From the NCBI GenBank assembly GCA_001828445.1, contig MHYJ01000006.1, positions 5,363 to 11,042 on the forward strand: DNA of 5,680 nt, in the 5' to 3' direction. The translations under genes and the position numbers were made by a program. This DNA is from Planctomycetes bacterium RBG_16_43_13. GTDB lineage: Bacteria; Planctomycetota; MHYJ01. The notes under the pieces were generated by a model that ran no database searches, had not been told where the DNA came from, and saw only the letters and a list, made by a program, of their open reading frames with translations. Shown here piece after piece: positions 1 through 4,561 of this stretch. Positions within the stretch are counted from its first letter, which is position 1. Each line of letters opens with the position of its first letter.

Positions 1-601
1 TGAAATTTGCCCCCCAATAATTTGAAAAATCCTTGTTCAGAGAATCTCGTGGAAAAAATTCCATCAAAGGAATATCTTGCAGTTTTTCTGAGATTGAATG
101 TAATGGCACCTTTCCCCCATCCGGCAGTAAGAATGCATTGTCTATTACATAGGTTTCGAGATAGAGTTCATTTCTACATATATCTCTGATAATATCCAAT
201 GCAAGCAAAGGATCTCGCAAGTGATAAAGTAGCCCTAAAAACAAAATAATATCATATGTTCCATACTTTTCTTTAGAAATATTATAGATATTGTCCTGTA
301 TATATGTTACCTTGGAATTCAGCAATTCTGATGCGACTTTGAATCCGGTACTATCAGCAGGGTAATAATCTACTGCAATTACTTCGGCTCCGCGTTTTTC
401 TAATTCAAAGGCAAAAAAACCGTCACGGGTGCCTAAATCCAATACCCTCAATCTTTGACAATTATCAGAAATGTCCAATCTTTTAAGGACTTCTGAAGAA
501 TTATTAATCCCAGGTGTTACTATGCCTGGTCTTACTTCAATTTGATGGTACCAATGTTTTACTGAATTAACCTTTGCCATAACCTCTGATTCGGTCTGCA
601 T
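1..601 (-). CDS. CmoB/DUF1698-like SAM-dependent methyltransferase, 3' end outside window
   Basis: Reading from ATG at 601-599, 200 codons stay open to the left edge, so the C-terminus is missing. The start is supported by AGGAGG at 613-608, six bases before the ATG. Class I methyltransferase signatures are visible: motif I RVLDLGTRDGFFAFE at about residues 54-68, an acidic end to strand 2 (VIAVDYY, about 74-80), and FLGLLYHLRDPLLAL at about 121-135 followed by ELYLETYVID. The N-terminal WYHQIEV..GIVTPG and the LLYHLRDP block are typical of the tRNA mo5U34 methyltransferase (CmoB/DUF1698) family. Members outside true CmoB often lie in surface polysaccharide clusters. The glycosyltransferase stub just upstream on the same strand fits that setting, so a sugar or glycan substrate is more likely than tRNA; this is inference. 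The family call is firm, the substrate unknown. Confidence 0.85.
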   Translation of the reverse strand, partial: MQTESEVMAKVNSVKHWYHQIEVRPGIVTPGINNSSEVLKRLDISDNCQRLRVLDLGTRDGFFAFELEKRGAEVIAVDYYPADSTGFKVASELLNSKVTYIQDNIYNISKEKYGTYDIILFLGLLYHLRDPLLALDIIRDICRNELYLETYVIDNAFLLPDGGKVPLHSISEKLQDIPLMEFFPRDSLNKDFSNYWGANF

Positions 602-637
602 TCTGAGCCTCCTTTTCTCTTTGGATCGCTACTTTTT

Positions 638-667
638 TGCTTAAATGTACTGCTCCCCAAAAGTCAA
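638..667 (-). promoter_or_regulatory. weak promoter-like element D before the methyltransferase
   Basis: Reading the minus strand, TTGACT at 667-662 is followed by a G-rich spacer (TTTGGGGAGCAG) and TACATTTAAGC. This resembles the 1210-1181 promoter region, which reads TTGACA, nine G, CAGTATAGTATTAAG. It lies about 37 bp before the methyltransferase ATG, the right place for a promoter. No good -10 hexamer sits at 16-18 bp, so activity is doubtful. Confidence 0.3.
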
Positions 668-669
668 GC

Positions 670-684
670 ACTAATTTTATTAGT
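670..684. repeat. 6-bp perfect inverted repeat at the end of the glycosyltransferase stub
   Basis: ACTAAT and ATTAGT flank a 3-base loop (TTT). The element overlaps the TAA stop of the truncated glycosyltransferase and lies just beyond the TTGACT of element D. It is AT-rich and short, so it could be a small operator or chance; no U-tract terminator shape is evident. Confidence 0.3.
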
Positions 685-1054
685 AGAAAACGACATATAT
701 TCCTGTCCAAACCACAGGGATACAGGAAACTCCGAGCGAAGAACCGACGTCTCTACAGTGATTTACGACATTTCTAACCACACGCTGTATACCAGAGTTG
801 CCACCATATAGGTAAGTTTGGGAACAATCTATAAATATGCGTATGGGCTCGTTAGTGGGAATATTGCGTTTAATGGGCATAATGCTCTTAAGGATGTTGT
901 AAGGGTAGCCGTCCGCAGGGCGCTGTAACGAGACCGCATCTGTTTCTACCCCCCGTAATTTTATGACGTTGGAGGTAGTTGTTGTAGGATGGTTCATTGG
1001 TGTATTGCTATGCCGAGTGCCGACACAGAATGCCAGCTGCTCTGTCCACCTCAT
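680..1054 (-). pseudogene. N-terminal remnant of a family-4-type glycosyltransferase
   Basis: A 124-residue reading frame starts at ATG 1054-1052 with AGGAGG at 1065-1060, five bases upstream. Residues about 1-68 are unremarkable and partly low complexity (PTTTTSN). From about residue 72 it shows RIFIDCSQTYLYGGNSGIQRVVRN, interrupted here by no gap, then VGSSLGVSCIPVVW. The IFID start and the G-IQRVVRN block are the hallmark first strand and helix of GT-B fold glycosyltransferases of the GT4/group 1 type. Those enzymes usually have 350 or more residues. Here the frame stops ten codons after the IPVVW block, and the methyltransferase promoter region begins within about 15 bp, leaving no room for the rest. 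It therefore lacks the nucleotide-sugar-binding domain and cannot be an active enzyme of this family. The signals for transcription and translation look intact, so a short product may still be made. Confidence 0.7.
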
Positions 1055-1096
1055 ACTGTCCTCCTATCAAAAAAACAAAAAATTGAACAGGAGGGA

Positions 1097-1125
1097 AGGA
1101 TAGCAAAAAATACTGGCGGTGTAAA
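1097..1125 (-). promoter_or_regulatory. leftward sigma-70-type promoter before the glycosyltransferase stub
   Basis: On the minus strand TTTACA (1125-1120) and TATCCT (1102-1097) are separated by exactly 17 bp. The -35 matches consensus at five of six positions and the -10 at four. The -10 lies about 45 bp before the ATG at 1054, leaving a short leader that includes the ribosome binding site. Confidence 0.5.
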
Positions 1126-1165
1126 GGGTTTAATGCGATTGTGTACTACCCCCCAAAAAATTAAA
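1120..1165. repeat. promoter-element repeat, copy A (partial)
   Basis: On the plus strand this reads TGTAAA, GGGTTTAA, then TGCGATTGTGTACTACCC, three more C and an A-rich tail. The 18-base block at 1134-1151 is identical to that at 1219-1236 in copy B, and lies 8 bp from the leftward -35 box in both. The right part seen in copies B and C (TTTACTT and T-rich sequence) is not in register here. Confidence 0.65.
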
Positions 1166-1180
1166 GAGAGGGAATTTTAC

Positions 1181-1210
1181 TTAATACTATACTGCCCCCC
1201 CCCGTGTCAA
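1181..1210 (-). promoter_or_regulatory. second leftward promoter, with a nine-G spacer
   Basis: On the minus strand a perfect TTGACA (1210-1205) is followed after 18 bp by TATTAA (1186-1181), four of six to consensus. The spacer contains an uninterrupted run of nine G (C at 1195-1203 on the plus strand). It would read towards the glycosyltransferase stub, in tandem with the promoter at 1097-1125. Confidence 0.45.
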
Positions 1211-1279
1211 GGGGTTTTTGCGATTGTGTACTACCCTCAAAAATATTTCCTTTACTTTCGCATTTCTTTTTACTATTAT
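1205..1279. repeat. promoter-element repeat, copy B
   Basis: On the plus strand the order is TGTCAA, GGGGTTTT, TGCGATTGTGTACTACCC, an A/T-rich stretch, TTTACTTTCGCATTTCTTTTT and ACTATTAT. It shares the 18-base block with copy A and the overall plan with copy C at 4450-4515. The two ends are oppositely directed -35-like boxes. Confidence 0.65.
1251..1279 (+). promoter_or_regulatory. rightward promoter candidate towards nuoM
   Basis: TTTACT (1251-1256) and TATTAT (1274-1279) are separated by 17 bp; the -10 matches TATAAT at five positions and the -35 matches TTGACA at four. The same arrangement recurs at 4487-4515 before nuoN. If used, it gives nuoM a leader of nearly 290 bases. Confidence 0.45.
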
Positions 1280-1317
1280 GCCCGCACATTTTAGGAGATA
1301 GGACAGGGAATAGGGGT

Positions 1318-1359
1318 TTGGAACCTTAAACCAGAAACTGCGAACTCGGAACTTTGAAC
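1318..1359. repeat. degenerate 7-bp tandem repeat array
   Basis: Six units in register: TTGGAAC, CTTAAAC, CAGAAAC, TGCGAAC, TCGGAAC, TTTGAAC. The last four bases of each unit are conserved as RAAC with the next unit starting in T or C, while the first three vary. The same 7-bp rhythm with an A-C-T core occurs at 3153-3194 and twice inside nuoN. Confidence 0.75.
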
Positions 1360-1363
1360 TATG

Positions 1364-1380
1364 TCCCGACATGGTCGGGA
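1364..1380. repeat. perfect 7-bp inverted repeat, hairpin
   Basis: TCCCGAC and GTCGGGA flank a 3-base loop ATG, directly after the heptamer array. There is no T-run on either side, so it is not a classic intrinsic terminator. It may be part of a dispersed palindromic repeat. Confidence 0.55.
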
Positions 1381-1421
1381 TGCCGAACTCAAAGGATGTG
1401 GTAAATCGGCAAACTAAAAAC

Positions 1422-1562
1422 TTTTAATGGCGATTTTTTATAATGGGGACAGCGACCATTTAATTTTAATGGCGATTTAGACGAAGGAGAAAATGAGATG
1501 CGAGAATTCATATATGGATGCTTATTCGAGACGATTTTCTTAAGCCATTATTTAATGGCGAT
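1422..1562 (+). repeat. three copies of TTTAATGGCGAT before nuoM
   Basis: The 12-mer occurs at 1423-1434, 1465-1476 and 1551-1562. In the second copy CCATT at 1456-1460 pairs with AATGG at 1468-1472. In the third CCATTA (1545-1550) pairs with TAATGG (1553-1558) over a 2-base loop. The spacing is uneven (42 and 86 bp), so these are not regular iterons. The second and third copies belong to the duplicated start region of nuoM. Confidence 0.6.
1442..1460. repeat. possible REP-like palindrome remnant
   Basis: AATGG and CCATT enclose GGACAGCGA. From memory, short palindromes of the form AATGGGGACAG..CCATT are common as dispersed elements and around REP-associated (Y1) transposase genes in several bacterial phyla. 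No transposase is present in the window, so this is at most a lone remnant. Confidence 0.3.
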
Positions 1563-1578
1563 GGAGGAGACGAGATGA
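1498..1578 (+). CDS. possible 26-codon leader peptide overlapping the nuoM start
   Basis: ATG at 1498 follows a GGAG-containing site (AAGGAGAAAATGAG) and reads MREFIYGCLFETIFLS and onward for 26 codons to TGA at 1576-1578. Its stop overlaps the nuoM ATG as ATGA, the arrangement often seen in translational coupling. Its first five residues, MREFI, equal those of NuoM because the start region is duplicated. It may be a chance by-product of that duplication rather than a selected gene; no homology or function is claimed. Confidence 0.25.
   Translation: MREFIYGCLFETIFLSHYLMAMEETR
1563..1570 (+). promoter_or_regulatory. ribosome binding site that sets the nuoM start
   Basis: GGAGGAGA lies four bases before ATG at 1575. 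The longer in-frame start at 1518 has no such site, and its first 19 codons are not hydrophobic or NuoM-like, so 1575 is preferred. Confidence 0.8.
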
Positions 1579-3149
1579 GAGAATTCATACACGACCACTT
1601 GCTGACGATAATGGTTTTTGCGCCGACGGCGGGGGCGTTTTTGCTATTGCTGGCGCCGAGGGGGCGGAACTTTTTGGTGAAGACAATCGCCGCAGTTGCA
1701 ACCGCAGTCCCACTTCTGCTTGCGGTGTGTTTGTTTGTGAAGTTTGATAATGTCAATGCGGGCTTTCAATTCGCCGAGAAGCATTCTTGGATAAAGGCGT
1801 TCGACGTCAACTATTACGTGGCGGTTGACGGCATCAGCGTAACGATGGTAATGCTGACCGCACTCCTGTCGTTTCTCTGCATCTTCGCCTCGTGGAACAT
1901 TGAGGAGTGGAAAACAAACAAAGGTATAAAGGGCTACTTCTTCCTCTTCCTCCTCCTCGAAACAGGTATGATGGGTGTCTTCTGTGCCTTGGACTTCTTC
2001 TTGTTTTACGTTTTCTGGGAACTGATGTTATTACCGATGTATTTCTTAATTGGTATATGGGGAGGTGGGCGAAAGGAGTATTCCGCTATAAAGTTCTTCC
2101 TATACACATTGGCAGGTAGCGTGTTGATATTGATAGTTATGCTTGCTTTCTATTTCTCTACTGAACCGCATACATTCGACCTGACGAAATTGATGGAACA
2201 AAGAAATACTTTTGTTGGCACTTGGTGGCTCTTAGCGTTTATAGGGCTATATATCGGCTTTGCGATAAAGGTGCCTGTCTTCCCATTCCATACTTGGCTA
2301 CCAGATGCACACGTTGACGCACCTACGCCCGTTAGCGTCATCCTTGCGGGCGTGCTTCTAAAGATGGGGACATACGGTCTTCTGCGTATTAGCTATCCAA
2401 TCCTGCCAGAGGCGGCGCGGTGGTTCGCACCTATTCTGATGGCATTCGGCGTGATTAATATTATCTACGGGGCGCTATGTGCGATGGCTCAGATTAGAGG
2501 CGTAGAGCGGAAAGACCCTGTAACGGGGGAACGTTACATAGAACACGATTGGAAAAAATTGGTCGCATACTCTTCCATAAGCCATATGGGTTACTGCCTA
2601 ATAGGTATGGCGGCTTGCACACAGGAGGGAATGATGGGGGCGCTCTTCAATATGTGGAATCACGGGCTATCAGCCGGGATGTTGTTCTTACTGGTAGGAG
2701 TGATTTATGACAGGGCTCACCATAGGAATATAGATGGCTTCGGCGGGCTTTGGACAAAGATGCCATATTACGGTGGGATTACAGCACTTGCGTTCTTCGC
2801 CGCGCTCGGCTTGCCTGGATTGGCTAATTTTATAAGTGAAATCTTATGTTTCATTGGTGCGTTTATGGCTGGGACTCCATACTTTATGGTAATGACGGCG
2901 GTAGCGGTTATAGGTGTGGTGCTTGGGGCTGCATATCTGCTGTGGTCGTATCAGAAGATTTTCCTCGGACCGCTGAATGAGAAGTATGCAAATATAAGCG
3001 ATGTGAATGGGCGAGAATTATTTACGTTACTGCCGCTTGCCGCATTGATTGTGATTTTGGGCGTCTTCCCCAGCCCGATTCTCGATATGATTTCCGGCTC
3101 GCTTAATGAGTTGGTGAAAGTCATGGCGATGCCGTGGGTGAAGTTTTAA
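1575..3149 (+). CDS. nuoM: NADH-quinone oxidoreductase subunit M (complex I antiporter-like subunit)
   Basis: The product of 524 residues, close to the roughly 500 usual for NuoM, is an integral inner-membrane protein that forms one of the proton-translocating units in the membrane arm of complex I. Hydrophobic segments run along almost the whole length, consistent with about 14 helices. Family residues are in place: E149 in FYVFWELMLLPMYFLIG, K232 in FAIKVPVFPFHTWLPDAH, K263 in LLKMG, H337 in AYSSISHMGY, H363 in NHGLSAG and E422 in NFISE, matching the E144, K234, K265, H322, H348 and E407 positions known from the E. coli protein. One oddity is about 17 extra residues between AQ (305-306) and D325-W-KK, where relatives have one. 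The downstream neighbour is antisense, so nuoN is not immediately next as is usual, and no nuoL precedes it here. The gene appears intact. Confidence 0.97.
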   Translation: MREFIHDHLLTIMVFAPTAGAFLLLLAPRGRNFLVKTIAAVATAVPLLLAVCLFVKFDNVNAGFQFAEKHSWIKAFDVNYYVAVDGISVTMVMLTALLSFLCIFASWNIEEWKTNKGIKGYFFLFLLLETGMMGVFCALDFFLFYVFWELMLLPMYFLIGIWGGGRKEYSAIKFFLYTLAGSVLILIVMLAFYFSTEPHTFDLTKLMEQRNTFVGTWWLLAFIGLYIGFAIKVPVFPFHTWLPDAHVDAPTPVSVILAGVLLKMGTYGLLRISYPILPEAARWFAPILMAFGVINIIYGALCAMAQIRGVERKDPVTGERYIEHDWKKLVAYSSISHMGYCLIGMAACTQEGMMGALFNMWNHGLSAGMLFLLVGVIYDRAHHRNIDGFGGLWTKMPYYGGITALAFFAALGLPGLANFISEILCFIGAFMAGTPYFMVMTAVAVIGVVLGAAYLLWSYQKIFLGPLNEKYANISDVNGRELFTLLPLAALIVILGVFPSPILDMISGSLNELVKVMAMPWVKF

Positions 3150-3152
3150 ATG

Positions 3153-3194
3153 TGGAATTTCTAACTCCCAACTCCTAATTCTCAACCGCTCATT
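3153..3194. repeat. heptamer array between the convergent genes
   Basis: Units in register are TGGAATT, TCTAACT, CCCAACT, CCTAATT, CTCAACC and GCTCATT, with an RAYT or similar end to each. The array starts four bases after the nuoM stop and runs over the stop codon of the transglutaminase-like gene (3192-3190). It fills essentially the whole 40-bp gap; no terminator hairpin is visible. Confidence 0.65.
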
Positions 3195-4377
3195 CAACTT
3201 TGTAACGCAAAATGGTCCAGAAGTTCTCACCTTTGCCGGGCAGTTTGCCGCTTATGAGCAGTTCGCCTTTCTTGGGCATCAGGGTTGCCTCATAGACGCC
3301 GAACTTCTTGAGTTCCATTTCAATGGGGTCCTTGTAGTCCTTGTTGCTGATTGCCTTTACAATTATTGCCCCTGGCGCTTCTATACGAATTACTACCTTT
3401 TTGTCGGCGTGAAGTGTTGACGTCAGCGGCGCCTCAAGGACCTTGGTGCGGACCGCGGGACGGTCAATCACCTCTAAAAAACCAGAGTTAGCCATCTGTT
3501 TATCAAGAACAGCTCGAATTGCCTCCTGTTTGAAGCCGACAGTGAAGAGTGTATAGTTGACTTCAGGCCATTGCTCGAACTGCTCTTTGGTAATGGGCGT
3601 CTTGACGAACTGGTATTGTGGGTCTTTCGGAAGGTGAGAGAACAGGAGTATTTCTGGTGGAGTCAGATAGTAGAACTCCTTCAGTTTTTTCTCAAATGTC
3701 TTGGTTTCCCCATCTGTATAGCCAGCGCCCCATGTGGCATCAATCATTAGCCACTGTCCGTCCAGTTTGACGGCGTTCCATGAATGGTCTGTGTCCTCCC
3801 CGAATTTATCGCCGCTGCGATAGCCAAAACCCTTGGCGTAGCCGGAAATTTTGACCTCATAGACCCCGACGGCTGTGCATAGTGCATCAAACAGATTGGC
3901 GTAGCCCTCGCACACCGATATGCGGGTACGAAGGACGCCCTCGGCGCCGGTCTCCGTGGGTGTGTCGGAGAAAAAGCTCTTCGTGTCGTAGGAAATCCTG
4001 TCGGTAATCCACCGGAAAATCAGGCGAACCTTCTCCCTGTCGTTCTTCGCCGGCTTGGTTAGGTATTTCGCCAATTCATCAACCGACTTTTCTGCCTCAG
4101 GCGGAGCCGTAAGGGCGTGACAGTCGAAGGTCGAAACGGCTACTGCGGCTTCTAATTCCTTCCTATAGTCGCGGAATGATTTGTTGGTGGAGGCAAAATT
4201 GACGGCGCTCTTCATCTTCGCGAGCGCCTCGGCGAGTTTTCCCTTGCCGTGTAGTTCCACCGCCTCCCAATACAATTGCTCAGCCCTGGACGTGGATTGA
4301 TTGGCTATGCACAACGACCCTATCGCACATAGTGCTGTTACTGCTAACGTCACTAAGAGCGGTTTCTTGCTGGACAT
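3190..4377 (-). CDS. secreted transglutaminase-like (KY-type) protein
   Basis: The product has 395 residues from ATG 4377-4375, which follows GGAGG at 4387-4383 by five bases. A longer in-frame start at 4482 is rejected because it would lie upstream of the promoter. Residues 1-32 form a Sec signal peptide (SSKK, then a hydrophobic core to about 25, possible cleavage after A25 or A32). No lipobox is convincing. Residues about 32-61 look like a single helical hairpin of TPR type. The transglutaminase-like core follows, with the catalytic triad visible as C156 in ISVCEGYA, H198 in DHSWNAV and D213 in MIDATWG. FYYLTPPEILLFSHLPKDP at 236-252 is the signature of bacterial relatives of the kyphoscoliosis peptidase. 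The C-terminal about 100 residues look like a beta domain. Family known; substrate unknown, probably a periplasmic or surface protein or peptide. It lies antisense between nuoM and nuoN and has no evident link to complex I. Confidence 0.88.
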   Translation of the reverse strand: MSSKKPLLVTLAVTALCAIGSLCIANQSTSRAEQLYWEAVELHGKGKLAEALAKMKSAVNFASTNKSFRDYRKELEAAVAVSTFDCHALTAPPEAEKSVDELAKYLTKPAKNDREKVRLIFRWITDRISYDTKSFFSDTPTETGAEGVLRTRISVCEGYANLFDALCTAVGVYEVKISGYAKGFGYRSGDKFGEDTDHSWNAVKLDGQWLMIDATWGAGYTDGETKTFEKKLKEFYYLTPPEILLFSHLPKDPQYQFVKTPITKEQFEQWPEVNYTLFTVGFKQEAIRAVLDKQMANSGFLEVIDRPAVRTKVLEAPLTSTLHADKKVVIRIEAPGAIIVKAISNKDYKDPIEMELKKFGVYEATLMPKKGELLISGKLPGKGENFWTILRYKVE

Positions 4378-4426
4378 AGCCACCTCCATAGAAATAAGAA
4401 ACTTTAGGATAAAGGTTGTAAAGAAA

Positions 4427-4455
4427 ATTGTATGAATTTTATCTTCATATGTCAA
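4427..4455 (-). promoter_or_regulatory. strong leftward promoter for the transglutaminase-like gene
   Basis: On the minus strand a perfect TTGACA (4455-4450) is separated by exactly 17 bp from TACAAT (4432-4427), five of six to TATAAT. The ATG at 4377 is 49 bp beyond the -10, leaving a short leader with the ribosome binding site. This is the best promoter in the window and it rules out the start at 4482. Confidence 0.75.
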
Positions 4456-4515
4456 GGGTCTAATGCGATCCCCCCCAAACATTTTCTTTACTTCACCTAT
4501 TTTTTTTATTAGTAT
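4450..4515. repeat. promoter-element repeat, copy C
   Basis: On the plus strand the order is TGTCAA, GGGTCTAA, TGCGAT, seven C, AAACATTTTC, TTTACTTCACCTA, a T-run and ATTAGTATT followed by CCCCC. It follows the plan of copy B at 1205-1279 but lacks about 9 bases (TGTGTACTA) after TGCGAT. It lies between the divergent transglutaminase-like gene and nuoN. Confidence 0.65.
4487..4515 (+). promoter_or_regulatory. rightward promoter candidate for nuoN
   Basis: TTTACT (4487-4492) and TAGTAT (4510-4515) are 17 bp apart, with four matches each to consensus. The placement 46 bp before the nuoN ATG is suitable, and the same -35 sequence and spacing recur at 1251-1279. Nothing else between 4378 and 4561 looks like a rightward promoter. 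Confidence 0.45.
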
Positions 4516-4561
4516 TCCCCCTCGTTGGAAGTATATCAGTAATTAGCGGTCTTACAGCAAT

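Larger units (their letters stand above)
1055..1497. other. gene-free, repeat-rich intergenic region
   Basis: No reading frame here shows a recognisable domain or a convincing start. The stretch lies between divergent units, the glycosyltransferase stub to the left and nuoM to the right. From left to right it holds a leftward promoter (1097-1125), repeat copy A, a leftward promoter with a nine-base C/G run (1181-1210), repeat copy B with a rightward promoter (1251-1279), a heptamer array (1318-1359), a hairpin (1364-1380) and two TTTAATGGCGAT motifs. Confidence 0.7.

Noticed and set aside
570..700. Open frame in a different phase after the glycosyltransferase stub, as a frameshifted continuation
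   Set aside because: It gives only about 44 codons that overlap the promoter, ribosome binding site and start of the methyltransferase, and shows no glycosyltransferase motifs.
989..1294. A 101-codon plus-strand frame across the intergenic region
   Set aside because: It starts inside the glycosyltransferase stub on the opposite strand, has no ribosome binding site or recognisable domain, and its sequence is made of promoter repeats and C-runs.
1318..1359. CRISPR array
   Set aside because: The unit is only 7 bp and degenerate, with no 20-40 bp direct repeats, no unique spacers and no cas genes.
1364..1380. Intrinsic terminator
   Set aside because: The 7-bp stem is GC-rich but is not followed by a T-run in either direction, and it does not follow a gene end.
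1439..1444. Perfect TATAAT as a promoter for nuoM
   Set aside because: No -35-like hexamer lies 16-18 bp upstream; the sequence is generally AT-rich, so the match is weak evidence.
1518..1574. Longer nuoM start adding 19 residues
   Set aside because: No Shine-Dalgarno sequence precedes it, the added residues are not NuoM-like, and GGAGGAGA clearly serves the ATG at 1575.
4378..4482. Longer start for the transglutaminase-like gene
   Set aside because: It would begin upstream of the TTGACA-N17-TACAAT promoter and put 35 residues before a clear signal peptide, whereas the ATG at 4377 has a good ribosome binding site.
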